From contig NZ_CP058246.1 in NCBI RefSeq assembly GCF_013388355.1, positions 1,054,001 through 1,118,000 of the forward strand: DNA of 64,000 nt, given 5' to 3'. Numbering within the stretch: the stretch's first letter is position 1; the number at the start of each line of letters is the position of its first letter. The position numbers and the translations under genes are program-made. The notes under the pieces were generated by a model. That model was not told where the DNA came from. It saw nothing but the letters and a program-made list of their open reading frames with translations, and made no database searches. This DNA comes from Flavobacterium sp. LPB0248 (GTDB taxonomy: Bacteria > Bacteroidota > Bacteroidia > Flavobacteriales > Flavobacteriaceae). Shown here in pieces: positions 24,013 to 32,912 of this stretch.

Positions 24013-26322
24013 ATGAAGGTCTGTATTGCTGAGAAACCAAGTGTAGCACGTGAAATCGCATCTGTTTTGGGCGCTAATACCAAACATGACGGATATTATG
24101 AAGGTAATGGCTACGCCGTGACTTATACTTTTGGGCATTTATGTACCTTAAAAGAACCCAACGATTATAAACCGCATTGGAAAAGCTGGGATTTGAACAA
24201 TCTGCCTATGCTTCCTGAAAAATTTGAAACCAAAGTTGTTCAGAATTCAGGAATTCAGAAACAGTTTAAAATTATTAAAAGCCTTTTTGAAAAAGCCGAC
24301 GTGGTTATAAACTGCGGGGATGCTGGACAAGAAGGAGAATTGATTCAGCGCTGGGTAATGAACGAGGCGCATTACAAAGGCGAAATTCAGCGTTTGTGGA
24401 TTTCGTCGCTTACAACAGAAGCAATCAAAGAAGGTTTTGAAAACTTAAAACCATCAGCCAATTATGATAATTTATATTATGCCGGATTTTCTAGAGCTAT
24501 TGGCGACTGGTTATTGGGTATGAATGCCACGCGTTTGTATACTGTAAAGCATGGTGGTTACAAACAAGTTTTGTCTATCGGGCGCGTGCAGACACCAACG
24601 CTGGCAATGGTTGTGGATCGTTTTAGGGAAATCGAAAACTTTAAACCTCAACCCTATTGGGAATTGCAGACTTTGTACAGAGAAACGCTTTTTAGTTATG
24701 AAGAAGGCCGTTTTTTAAATAAAGAAGATGGAGAAATTGTAGCGGCAAAAGTAAAAGAAAGTGATTTTGAAATTGTTTCTGTAGATAAAAAGAACGGAAA
24801 CGAATATGCTCCAAAGCTTTTTGACTTAACAGGTTTACAGGTGTATTGCAACCAGAAATTCGGATTTTCGGCTGAAGAAACACTAAAAATTGCACAGACT
24901 TTGTACGAGCAGAAAGTAATCACTTATCCCAGAGTAGATACTACTTTTTTACCGAATGACATTTATCCGAAAGTGTCTGGGATTTTGCAGAAATTGACGA
25001 ATTATGCAGCGTTGACTCAGCCTGTTTTGGAGAAAAAAATCAAAAAATCACCAAAGGTTTTCAACGATAAAAAAGTAACCGATCACCATGCGATTATTCC
25101 GACCGGAGTTCAAAACAATCTGCCTCATAATCAGCAGCAGGTTTACGATATTATTACAAGACGTTTTATTGCCGTTTTTTACGATGATTGTCTCGTTGCC
25201 AATACAACCGTAATCGGAAAAGCTGCCGATGTGACTTTTAAAGCAACTGGAAAAGAAATCTTAAAAAAAGGTTTCCGCGTTGTTTTTGAAGATCCGAATG
25301 CGAAAGAAAAAGAACCCGATTTATTGCCGAGTTTTACTGTGGGCGAAAAAGGGCCGCATGAACCATCTTTTCTTCAAAAAGAAACCAAACCGCCTAATCA
25401 GTTTACAGAAGCGACTTTACTGCGCGCCATGGAAACTGCAGGAAAACAGGTTGACGACGAAGATTTACGTGAATTGATGAAAGAAAACGGAATCGGGCGT
25501 CCGTCAACTCGAGCAAATATTATTGAAACACTTTTCAAGCGCCAGTATATTGTTCGAAATAAAAAACAGGTTTTACCAACTTTAACGGGAATTCAATTGA
25601 TTGATACGATTCAGAATGAATTGGTGAAATCGGCAGAACTTACTGGAACTTGGGAAAAACAGCTGAAAGATATTGAAAAAGGGACTTTCACCGCTGCTGC
25701 GTTTATCAGAAACATGAAGCATATGGTGGAAGCTTTGGTTTATGAGGTTCGAAGCGAAACCAAACATGCCAATATTTCGCATGCTGCAACGATTCAGAAA
25801 CCAGTTGTAAAAGCAGAAAAAGAGAAAAAGAAAGTGGCTGGAATTTCGGCAGAAACATGTCCGAAATGTCAAAAAGGAAATATACTAAAGGGAAAATCGG
25901 CTTTTGGTTGCAGCGAATATAAATCGGGCTGTGATTTTGTGTTGCCTTTTGTTTTTCATGATAAAAAAATTACGGAAAGTCAGTATTTAAGACTGGTTCA
26001 GAAAGGTTCTACAGTAAATATAAAAGGTTTTAAAACAGATTCTGGAACTGTTGAGGGTTTAATTCGTTTTGAAGAAAATTACAAACTGAAATTAGAACCA
26101 AAGAAAATAGATAAAAAAGCCGAAACAAAAGAAAGTTCAGATGCTTTGATGTGTCCGAAATGCAAAAAAGGAACTATCTTAAAAGGTAAAACAGCTTATG
26201 GCTGTGCTGAATACAAATCGGGCTGTGATTTTAAAGTGACTTTTGATGAAGTTCGCGAAAAACTAAAAGATCAAAAACCGACTAAGGAATTGGTTTACTC
26301 TATTTTGAGCGCTAGCGTTTGA
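24013..26322 (+). CDS. topB: DNA topoisomerase III (type IA)
   Basis: A 769-residue type IA topoisomerase that nicks and passes single DNA strands, acting in decatenation and recombination intermediates. The TOPRIM start is MKVCIAEKPSVAREIASVLG, with acids in NCGDAGQEGELI. The central region holds GRVQTPTL and the active-site block ITYPRVDTTFLP containing the catalytic Tyr. The core ends near residue 590 with the ENGIGRPSTRANIIETL block. Two C-terminal zinc ribbons of CPKC...GC...GC type (CPKCQKGNILKGKSAFGC and CPKCKKGTILKGKTAYGC, around 617-650 and 715-750) are repeats of one another, probably DNA-binding. It stands alone, divergent from the LRR lipoprotein. Confidence 0.95.
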   Translation: MKVCIAEKPSVAREIASVLGANTKHDGYYEGNGYAVTYTFGHLCTLKEPNDYKPHWKSWDLNNLPMLPEKFETKVVQNSGIQKQFKIIKSLFEKADVVINCGDAGQEGELIQRWVMNEAHYKGEIQRLWISSLTTEAIKEGFENLKPSANYDNLYYAGFSRAIGDWLLGMNATRLYTVKHGGYKQVLSIGRVQTPTLAMVVDRFREIENFKPQPYWELQTLYRETLFSYEEGRFLNKEDGEIVAAKVKESDFEIVSVDKKNGNEYAPKLFDLTGLQVYCNQKFGFSAEETLKIAQTLYEQKVITYPRVDTTFLPNDIYPKVSGILQKLTNYAALTQPVLEKKIKKSPKVFNDKKVTDHHAIIPTGVQNNLPHNQQQVYDIITRRFIAVFYDDCLVANTTVIGKAADVTFKATGKEILKKGFRVVFEDPNAKEKEPDLLPSFTVGEKGPHEPSFLQKETKPPNQFTEATLLRAMETAGKQVDDEDLRELMKENGIGRPSTRANIIETLFKRQYIVRNKKQVLPTLTGIQLIDTIQNELVKSAELTGTWEKQLKDIEKGTFTAAAFIRNMKHMVEALVYEVRSETKHANISHAATIQKPVVKAEKEKKKVAGISAETCPKCQKGNILKGKSAFGCSEYKSGCDFVLPFVFHDKKITESQYLRLVQKGSTVNIKGFKTDSGTVEGLIRFEENYKLKLEPKKIDKKAETKESSDALMCPKCKKGTILKGKTAYGCAEYKSGCDFKVTFDEVREKLKDQKPTKELVYSILSASV

Positions 26323-26331
26323 TTTTTCTTT

Positions 26332-26608
26332 TAGCCACGAATTCACGAATTTTTATTGATAAACTGAACGTTTAGTTTGTTGCGAATTTCACGATTTTTT
26401 TATTTCACGCAGATTTAAAAAGATTTAAGCAGATATTATCAGTTTATTTAATTTAAAATCAAATTTAATATGCCTGAATCTGCAGCATTTGCGTGAAATA
26501 AATTAGTGTAAATAAGTGGCAAAAAGAAATCTGCGCTAATCCTTTAAATCCGTAGCAGATGATATTAAACATAGTAATTACCAAAAATAATTCGTGAATT
26601 CGTGGCTA
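26332..26608. repeat. Composite inverted repeat after topB
   Basis: Outer arms TAGCCACGAATTCACGAATT (26332-26351) and its perfect complement (26589-26608) enclose about 237 bases; an inner pair (TTATTTCACGC near 26398, GCGTGAAATAA near 26491) nests inside. A third copy of the outer arm, in the same sense as 26589, is at 35453-35472. No ORF of note is in the 328-base gap; the enclosed text looks like dispersed intergenic repeat rather than a gene. Confidence 0.8.
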
Positions 26609-26650
26609 AAAAAAAATTCATACATTAGTGCTATCAAAAACCTCATAAAT

Positions 26651-27127
26651 ATGTTTCAGAAAATTACTCTTTTAGCTCTTGTATTAGCCGCAGTTTCCTG
26701 CCAGAAAAAAGAAACAGTCGAAAAAGATAAAATCAAAAAAGCCGACTGGTTAATCGGGAATTGGGAAAATAAAACTCAAGATGGAGTTTTATCTGAAAAT
26801 TGGCAAAAACTAAACGACAGTACTTTTAGCGCTTCTTCTTATTTTATTAAAGGAAAAGACACTTTGCATTTTGAAACTATTGTTTTGGCTCAACTAGGCG
26901 AAACGCTTACTTACAAAGCGACTGTAAAAGGACAAAATGATGACAAACCAGTTTTCTTTCCTTCTACTTCTGAAACAGAACAAAAATTGGTTTTCGAAAA
27001 TCCAAAACACGATTATCCACAAAAAATCACGTATACAAAAGGGGCAAATAATACTTTAACTGCAGAGATTTCTGGGAATCTGAACGGAAAACCAAGTTCT
27101 GAGAAGTTTGTGATGACGAAGAAATAA
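26651..27127 (+). CDS. DUF6265-like lipoprotein
   Basis: The ATG at 26651 (MFQKITLLALVLAAVSC) supplies a lipobox with Cys at about residue 17; the longer frame from 26594 crosses the repeat arm and is rejected. The mature protein has KADWLIGNWENKTQDGVLSENW and later PKHDYPQKITYTKG, matching the WLIGxW...NPxHDxPxxIxY pattern of DUF6265, a lipocalin-like fold of unknown function. 158 residues in all. The gene follows the composite repeat and precedes an orphan gene by 19 bases. Confidence 0.8.
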   Translation: MFQKITLLALVLAAVSCQKKETVEKDKIKKADWLIGNWENKTQDGVLSENWQKLNDSTFSASSYFIKGKDTLHFETIVLAQLGETLTYKATVKGQNDDKPVFFPSTSETEQKLVFENPKHDYPQKITYTKGANNTLTAEISGNLNGKPSSEKFVMTKK

Positions 27128-27146
27128 TAATATTATTAATTTAAAG

Positions 27147-28013
27147 ATGAGCTACGATTTATATTTTTTCAAAACTAAAGGAAGCCCTATAACTGATAAT
27201 GAAATTGAGAATTTTTTATCCTCAGAATTAGTTCCAAAAGAAAATAATCAATGGTTTTTTCATAATTCTGATACAGAAGTATATTTTACTTTCGAAAAAA
27301 CAGAAAAAGAAAATAATAACGATTCTGAAAATTTTGAAAATTTTGAAGATTTCAAGGATGTAAATATTTCCTTCAATCTAAATTTTCTTCGACCAAGTTT
27401 CTTCGGAATTGAAGCATTCGAATTTATAGATAAACTAGTAAATGATTTAGACTTATATGTTTTCAATCCGCAATCTGAAAATGACAAACCATACAAGCCG
27501 AATCAACAAGAATTGTTTAACAATTGGAATAACACAAATTTACATGCAAGTTCAAGCCATTTTTCAGAACAAAACAGTTATTTAGACATTGAAAAATCAA
27601 ATCAAATTTGGAATTATAATGCTAACCGAAATTTAATTCAACAAAAGTTAGGGAACGCTTATTTTGTTCCTAAAATGTTTTTTTTCAAAACAAAAGAAAA
27701 CAATGATGTTATCACCGTTTCAAGCTGGACTGAACATATTCCAAATGTAATTCCTAATGCAGATTATTTTTTATTGACTAAAGTTCAAAAAAAATGGTTT
27801 AAAACAAAAAAAGAAAATACTTTAATTTCTAGAGAAAAATTATTATCAACTTTTGGAGAATATCTAAATGATCATGATTTTATAAATTGTAAAATCATTC
27901 ACCCAGAAAATGCGCAAAAAGTTAAAATACTCTTTAATAATATATCTTCAGACTTAAATCTTGAAACTTTTGCTGAAAGAATCCAAATTGAAAGCTTGTT
28001 TAATGCAAAATAA
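27147..28013 (+). CDS. Orphan cytoplasmic protein beginning MSYDLYFFK (288 aa)
   Basis: The protein has no signal peptide. It begins MSYDLYFFKTKGSPITDNEIENFL, contains an acidic asparagine-rich linker (ENNNDSENFENFEDFKD), and later GNAYFVPKMFFFKTKENNDVITVSSWTEHIPNVIPNADYFLL. The MSYDL(Y/F)F start recurs in orphan Bacteroidota and Proteobacteria proteins, some of which lie next to toxin or immunity genes; that context is absent here. Family not assigned. Confidence 0.6.
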   Translation: MSYDLYFFKTKGSPITDNEIENFLSSELVPKENNQWFFHNSDTEVYFTFEKTEKENNNDSENFENFEDFKDVNISFNLNFLRPSFFGIEAFEFIDKLVNDLDLYVFNPQSENDKPYKPNQQELFNNWNNTNLHASSSHFSEQNSYLDIEKSNQIWNYNANRNLIQQKLGNAYFVPKMFFFKTKENNDVITVSSWTEHIPNVIPNADYFLLTKVQKKWFKTKKENTLISREKLLSTFGEYLNDHDFINCKIIHPENAQKVKILFNNISSDLNLETFAERIQIESLFNAK

Positions 28014-28062
28014 TAAATAAAACGGTTTGCTAAACTCTAGAACTTACTTAGTATTTTAAAAA

Positions 28063-29223
28063 CTACTCATTCTCCCCGATCTTACTCACCATAAAAATCA
28101 TCAGAATACCTAGAAGCGCCATAATAAGAAACGCCCATTTCATGCTTAGATATTCAGAGATAAAACCAACCATTGGTGGAACCAATAAAAATCCGAGGTA
28201 ACCAATTGTTGAGATTGAAGTTAAGGCAGAACCACTGCTTAAGTTTGATGATCTTCCGGCAATGCTAAATACTAACGGAACCACGCAAGAAACTCCAAAT
28301 CCGATTAAAACGTAACCGAAAATTGTTGGATATGCATACGGCAAGACAAAGCAAAGACCGAAACCAGCCGTTATTAAGATTCCGCTGTAAAGTAGTATTT
28401 TTTTAGTTCCAAATTTCATTACACCATAATCGCCAAAAATACGTCCTAAAGTTACTGCCGAAGCAAAAAACACAAACGCAGCGCTGGTTAGTTTTGGTGA
28501 AGCTTTTAATATATTTTCGAAATAAATTCCGCTCCAATCGTACATTGTGTTTTCGCAAGCCATTGACACGAAACAAATCAGCGAAAATTTTACTAGATTT
28601 TTTTCTGGCATAGAGAAGAACTTCTTTTTAACTGGAACAGGTTCGTTGTGAATACTCATCGGATAAAAACAAGCCGTTAGAGCCAGCATAAAAATACTTA
28701 CTCCCAATAAATGATGCGATGGCGCAATTTTCTGTGTTACCATTACATAACCTAATCCCGCTCCCGAAAAAACGGCAATACTCCAAACGGCATGAAAACG
28801 CGTAATAATCGATTTTGGATATAATTTCTGCACTTCTAAAGATTGTGCATTTATAGATAAATTGAAAATATTACGAGAAGCTCCAAAGAACAAAAGTATA
28901 ATAACCAACTGCCAAACAAATGCTGCCAAACCTGGCAAGGAAAGCGCAACATTGAACATTACCGCACCAAGCAGCATAATATAACGGCTACTGTATTTGT
29001 TTAACAGTTTTCCTGTAAAAGGCATCGTCAACATTAAACCGATTGGAAAAGCAAATAAAACAGCTCCAAATTCGGCTTCAGATAATTTTAATTGGGCTTG
29101 TATATGTGGGATTCTCGAAACCCAAGAAGAATAACCAAAACCAGAGAGAAAGAAAAAAACAGTGTTGGCAATACGATATCCTCGCGGCGTATTTTGAATC
29201 TTTTTAAAGAATGGTAAAATCAT
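28063..29223 (-). CDS. MFS transporter (YbjJ-like group)
   Basis: A 386-residue transporter with about twelve membrane helices. The N-terminus GYRIANTVFFFLSGFGYSSWVSRIPHIQAQLKLSEAEFGAVLF is the characteristic start of the YbjJ-like/fucose-permease-related MFS subgroup. The central loop (about 195-210) is basic (VPVKKKFFSMPEK). The substrate is unknown. It is divergent from the receptor at 29443 across a 219-base gap that contains that receptor's operator and promoter, so shared regulation is possible. Confidence 0.8.
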   Translation of the reverse strand: MILPFFKKIQNTPRGYRIANTVFFFLSGFGYSSWVSRIPHIQAQLKLSEAEFGAVLFAFPIGLMLTMPFTGKLLNKYSSRYIMLLGAVMFNVALSLPGLAAFVWQLVIILLFFGASRNIFNLSINAQSLEVQKLYPKSIITRFHAVWSIAVFSGAGLGYVMVTQKIAPSHHLLGVSIFMLALTACFYPMSIHNEPVPVKKKFFSMPEKNLVKFSLICFVSMACENTMYDWSGIYFENILKASPKLTSAAFVFFASAVTLGRIFGDYGVMKFGTKKILLYSGILITAGFGLCFVLPYAYPTIFGYVLIGFGVSCVVPLVFSIAGRSSNLSSGSALTSISTIGYLGFLLVPPMVGFISEYLSMKWAFLIMALLGILMIFMVSKIGENE

Positions 29224-29355
29224 GAAATCGTTTTTCAGACTGCAAAATTAAGCCTTTTTAAAGTTTATGTCACTACAAGTTCTAATAAGAATTTTGATTA
29301 ATCACTATAAAATCAACATTTAACAATTTCGATACTAAATGAGAAAAAAATAAAA

Positions 29356-29411
29356 TTGTTAAAGTTATTTTAATTTTTACATTTGCATTGTTTTTATTTA
29401 TTCTAAATAAA
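29356..29411 (+). promoter_or_regulatory. Promoter and palindromic operator of the first TonB receptor
   Basis: TTG (29356-29358) and TACATTTG (29378-29385) are 19 bases apart, exactly the Bacteroidota TTG-N19-TAnnTTTG consensus. Immediately downstream lies TTTATTTA-TTC-TAAATAAA (29393-29411), an exact 8-3-8 palindrome overlapping the expected transcription start. The same palindrome recurs at 31840 and 32890. A metal-responsive repressor (Fur or DtxR type) is the natural candidate, by inference. Confidence 0.75.
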
Positions 29412-29442
29412 ATTAATAATTATAAACCAATTTAAAATAATA

Positions 29443-31761
29443 ATGAATTACCTCCATTTGAAAACTACGCGTTTTCTATTTTCAGTCAGTCTACTATTTT
29501 CGTTTTTATCTGCCTTTGCTCAAAACCACGGAAAAATTAAAGGAACAATCACAACATCTGATGGCGATGCTGCTGCCGGTGTCAATATTATTCTTAAAAA
29601 CACGAAATACGGCACCGTTTCTAATGACGACGGTAGTTTTGAATTTAACAGAGTAAAACCCAGCACTTACATTATACAGGTATCTTTATCGGGCTACGAA
29701 ACGCTTGAAAGAGAAATAATTGTCACTGAATTTGAAACCATTACCACTAATTTGCAATTGAAGGTTTCTAATAAGGAATTGAATGAAGTGGTCGTAAATG
29801 GCAAGAAAAGCAATTTATCAAAAAAGACCGATTATGTCGCTAGAATGCCATTAAAGAATCTCGAAAATCCGCAGGTTTACAATGTTATTCACAAAGAACT
29901 ATTACAAGAACAAATTGCGGTAGACATAAGAAGCGCAGTTCAAAATGCTACGGGCGCGATATCAAAAATATATCCGTCTGGCGGACTTGAAATTAGTTTT
30001 AGAGGATTCAGTACAGGTGTAAATGCACGAAACGGAATGGAAACTCTTTCTGGACGAAGCTCAATCTCAATTGATAATGCCGAGCGAATTGAAGTGCTAA
30101 AAGGCCCTTCTGGAACTTTGTTTGGTTCTTCTGTTTCTTCATTTGGAGGAGTTGTAAACCTGGTTACCAAAAAGCCTTTTGAAACTAGCAAAACAGAGAT
30201 ATCTTATACTGGAGGAAGCTTTGGGCTGCAACGCATTGCGGTAGATTTTAATATGCCTTTGACTCAGAATAAAAAAGTTTTGTTTAGAATGAACGCTTCG
30301 GCAAATACAGAAAATAGTTTCTTAAATTATGGTTTTAATAAAACAGTCTTATTTGCACCGAGCATTATTTATAAAGCGACCGACAGATTAACGCTGAGTT
30401 TAGACACAGAGATTTTCAACACCAATAACACACGCCCTACTTACGGACGTTCTTATGCGGCAGGACTTACCAACCCAACAGATCTAAAATTAGATTACAA
30501 AACAAGTTTATTTGCGGATGATCTTGATGCTAAAACGACTTCACCTAAAATATTTGCTCAAGCAGAATATAAAATTTCTGATAACTGGAAATCCACAACA
30601 CTATTCTCATTGGTAGACGAACGTGTCGATCATAGTTATCAGTACTACACTACTTGGAAATCGCCAACAGAAGTTCAAAGAATGGTATCGCGTTTTGGTC
30701 CAATTCATAATAACTTCACCAATTTTCAAGAAAATATTAATGGTACATTTTCTACAGGAAGCATCAAACATAAACTATTAGCGGGTGTTAATTACAGATT
30801 TACAAAAGGCACATTTAAATATGCTACAACACAAGTTTTAGATGAAATTGACGTAACGACAGCTTTCGAACCAATTCGAAAAAGCGATGTAGATCCGAAA
30901 TTGAAGGAAATGCAATTTGGCGTTCCAAATGAGCAGACTTTTAGCGTTTATGCTTCAGATGTCGTTAGTTTTACAGATCGCTTATCGGCAATGTTAAGTC
31001 TTCGTCTAGATAACTTTGTTCAGAAAAAATTGGAAGATACAGATGGATACAACCAAACTGCTTTGTCTCCAAAATTAGGGTTGGTTTATGAACTGGTTAA
31101 AGAGCAGGTTTCTTTATTTGGAAATTATATGAATGGTTTTCAAAATGCTGGACCTGTAAATCAACCTGACGGATCTATATTAATCTTAAAGCCAATTTAT
31201 GCCAATCAATATGAAGGTGGTGTAAAAGTAGAAGCATTCAATAAAAAATTAAGCACTACGCTGAGCTATTACAACATTACAATTGATAATGCTACAAGAA
31301 CAAATCCTGATGGATATAATATTCAGGACGGAAAACAAGTAAGTAAAGGAATTGATTTTGAATTTATTGCCAATCCGATAAACGGCTTAAACATGACAGC
31401 TGGTTATGCTTATAATGACAATCGCATCGTTAAATCGTCTGATGCTTCTATTGAAGGCAACAAGGCTAGTGGTGCACCAGAAAATGTTGTCAATTTTTGG
31501 GTTTCGTATAAATTTCAAAACACACTAAAAAATTTAGGATTTGGTTTTGGAGGAAACTATGTAGACAAACAGTATAAATTTGAAGATGAAAGTTTTTATG
31601 CTCCATCTTATTCAATTTACAGTGCAACTGTATTTTATGATAGACCAGTATGGAGACTTGGGGTTAAATTCAACAACCTGACAAACACAAAGTATTGGGA
31701 TTCTTATGGAATGGCTCAAACTCCTGCAAACTTCTTAGTAAACCTAACAGTAAGACTTTAG
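29443..31761 (+). CDS. TonB-dependent receptor with N-terminal carboxypeptidase-like domain
   Basis: A 772-residue outer-membrane receptor that imports a large ligand using TonB energy. A signal peptide (cut after LSAFAQ) precedes a CarboxypepD_reg-like domain (about 32-110: GKIKGTITTSDGDAAAGVNI), a plug domain (about 140-240: AVQNATGAISKIYPSGGLEISFRGF, IEVLKGPSGTLFGSSVSSFGGVVNLVTKKP) and a 22-stranded barrel ending in FLVNLTVRL. The plug carries the siderophore-receptor style RGF(S/D)...GL/VLKGPSGTLFG motifs. It is controlled by the palindrome at 29393 and lies upstream of the DUF4198 gene and a second receptor with the same site. The ligand is probably an iron chelate; not proven. Confidence 0.9.
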   Translation: MNYLHLKTTRFLFSVSLLFSFLSAFAQNHGKIKGTITTSDGDAAAGVNIILKNTKYGTVSNDDGSFEFNRVKPSTYIIQVSLSGYETLEREIIVTEFETITTNLQLKVSNKELNEVVVNGKKSNLSKKTDYVARMPLKNLENPQVYNVIHKELLQEQIAVDIRSAVQNATGAISKIYPSGGLEISFRGFSTGVNARNGMETLSGRSSISIDNAERIEVLKGPSGTLFGSSVSSFGGVVNLVTKKPFETSKTEISYTGGSFGLQRIAVDFNMPLTQNKKVLFRMNASANTENSFLNYGFNKTVLFAPSIIYKATDRLTLSLDTEIFNTNNTRPTYGRSYAAGLTNPTDLKLDYKTSLFADDLDAKTTSPKIFAQAEYKISDNWKSTTLFSLVDERVDHSYQYYTTWKSPTEVQRMVSRFGPIHNNFTNFQENINGTFSTGSIKHKLLAGVNYRFTKGTFKYATTQVLDEIDVTTAFEPIRKSDVDPKLKEMQFGVPNEQTFSVYASDVVSFTDRLSAMLSLRLDNFVQKKLEDTDGYNQTALSPKLGLVYELVKEQVSLFGNYMNGFQNAGPVNQPDGSILILKPIYANQYEGGVKVEAFNKKLSTTLSYYNITIDNATRTNPDGYNIQDGKQVSKGIDFEFIANPINGLNMTAGYAYNDNRIVKSSDASIEGNKASGAPENVVNFWVSYKFQNTLKNLGFGFGGNYVDKQYKFEDESFYAPSYSIYSATVFYDRPVWRLGVKFNNLTNTKYWDSYGMAQTPANFLVNLTVRL

Positions 31762-31783
31762 TTTTCTTACTTAAATATTTTCT

Positions 31784-31829
31784 AAAACCTCGAAATCTAT
31801 TCAATATGAAATGGATTTCGAGGTTTTTT
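31784..31829 (+). terminator. Intrinsic terminator after receptor 1
   Basis: AAAACCTCGAAATC (31784-31797) pairs exactly with GATTTCGAGGTTTT (31814-31827), followed by TT. It separates receptor 1 from the DUF4198 gene, which has its own promoter. Confidence 0.85.
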
Positions 31830-31839
31830 ATGTTTTATT

Positions 31840-31869
31840 TTTATTTATTCTAAATAAGGCTTATGTTTG
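31840..31869 (+). promoter_or_regulatory. Palindromic operator and minus-7 box of the DUF4198 gene
   Basis: TTTATTTA-TTC-TAAATAAG (31840-31858) matches the operator of receptor 1 with one end base changed. TATGTTTG (31862-31869), a TAnnTTTG box, starts 3 bases after it, so bound protein would cover the region between minus 33 and minus 7. Confidence 0.7.
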
Positions 31870-31904
31870 TAAAAAATATCATTCTATAATTTAAACTTGA
31901 TCTT

Positions 31905-32630
31905 ATGAAATCAAATACTTTAAAAACACTAAGCTTTTTATTTTTAATGCTTTTTGCTGCACCTCAGCTTTTTGCTCACGCCCTTTGGATAGAAACTAAA
32001 GCAACGGGAACAAAAGGAAAAGCTCAAGAAATTTCTATTTACTTTGGCGAATTCTCTGATAACGATATTACAAAAGCAGATAAATGGTTTTCTGATTTAA
32101 AGGATTTTTCTTTAGTTGTCATTTCTCCATCCAAAAAAGAGGTTAAATTAACTTCTAAAGCTTTAGATAATAAATACCAAGCTTTCTTTACTCCAGACGA
32201 AGAGGGGGTTTATACCATTGTAATGCACCACACAGTAAAAGATGTTTATGGCACTATGAAATTAGATTACAATTCTAGCGCAACTGTTGTTGTTGGAAAT
32301 AAAGCTACAGGAAACAATATTGCTTCAAACACAAACAAGATTGCTGTTTTCTCAGAAAATGCGGATGTCGCAAAAAAAGACACTAAAATCACTGGAGTTG
32401 CCTCTTACGAAGGAGCTATTGCTAAACAAACAAAAATCAAAGTAATTGCTCCAAACGGATGGGAAAAAGAACTATGGACAAACGATAAAGGAGAGTTCTC
32501 TTTTACACCAATCTGGTCTGGAAATTATATGGTAGAATATGCTCACACAGATAAATCATCTGGTGAACATAATGGAAAAAAATACGATGAAATCTGGAAA
32601 ATGGCAACGTATCAAATTGCTGTAAAATAA
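31905..32630 (+). CDS. DUF4198 (periplasmic metal-uptake-related) protein
   Basis: A 241-residue exported protein: signal peptide ending LFAHA with the mature start HALWIETKATGTKGKAQEISIYFGEFSDN. The AHALWIET beginning and a beta-sandwich of two domains are hallmarks of DUF4198; the family includes proteins near nickel and cobalt transporters, and the N-terminal His could bind metal. The second half (SYEGAIAKQTKIKVIAPNGWEKEL) and the C-terminal block (SGNYMVEYAHTDKSSGEHNG, with EYAH and EHNG histidines) fit metal chelation. It sits between two TonB receptors sharing one operator type, so it probably accompanies metal-chelate uptake. Confidence 0.8.
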   Translation: MKSNTLKTLSFLFLMLFAAPQLFAHALWIETKATGTKGKAQEISIYFGEFSDNDITKADKWFSDLKDFSLVVISPSKKEVKLTSKALDNKYQAFFTPDEEGVYTIVMHHTVKDVYGTMKLDYNSSATVVVGNKATGNNIASNTNKIAVFSENADVAKKDTKITGVASYEGAIAKQTKIKVIAPNGWEKELWTNDKGEFSFTPIWSGNYMVEYAHTDKSSGEHNGKKYDEIWKMATYQIAVK

Positions 32631-32666
32631 TTTCAGTTAATCTCATTCTTAGATTTTAATTTCAAT

Positions 32667-32708
32667 TTAAAAAGAGCTGTCTCAAAAACGAGTCAGTTCT
32701 TTTTTTTA
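32667..32708 (+). terminator. Probable terminator after the DUF4198 gene
   Basis: AGAGCTGTCTC and GAGTCAGTTCT form an imperfect stem with two mismatches, followed by a T-run. It lies about 37 bases past the stop. Confidence 0.55.
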
Positions 32709-32848
32709 TGAAATTGTTTCTTCAGAATATCCTACAAGGCACTATAAGTCGTTTTAATTACAAAATTAAAATAACATTAGAAAATCATTAAGCAAATCTT
32801 AAGAAAAAACTAATAAAGGTTTAAGCAAGAAAATCACTTCATAATTTC

Positions 32849-32908
32849 TTGTTAAAGAATATGTCTATTTATATTTGCACTCGATAATTTTTATTGAATC
32901 TAAATAAA
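32849..32908 (+). promoter_or_regulatory. Promoter and operator of the second TonB receptor
   Basis: TTGTTAAAG (TTG at 32849) and TATATTTG (32870-32877) are spaced 18 bases and resemble the receptor 1 promoter (TTGTTAAAG with TACATTTG). TTTATTGA-ATC-TAAATAAA (32890-32908) follows; it differs from the receptor 1 palindrome at two positions, one of which breaks the symmetry of an arm. It ends 4 bases before the ATG at 32913, so binding would block both transcription and ribosome access. Confidence 0.75.
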
Positions 32909-32912
32909 CACC

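Noticed and set aside
26594..26650. Extended N-terminus of the DUF6265-like gene
   Set aside because: It lies in the dispersed repeat arm and would place residues before the signal peptide.
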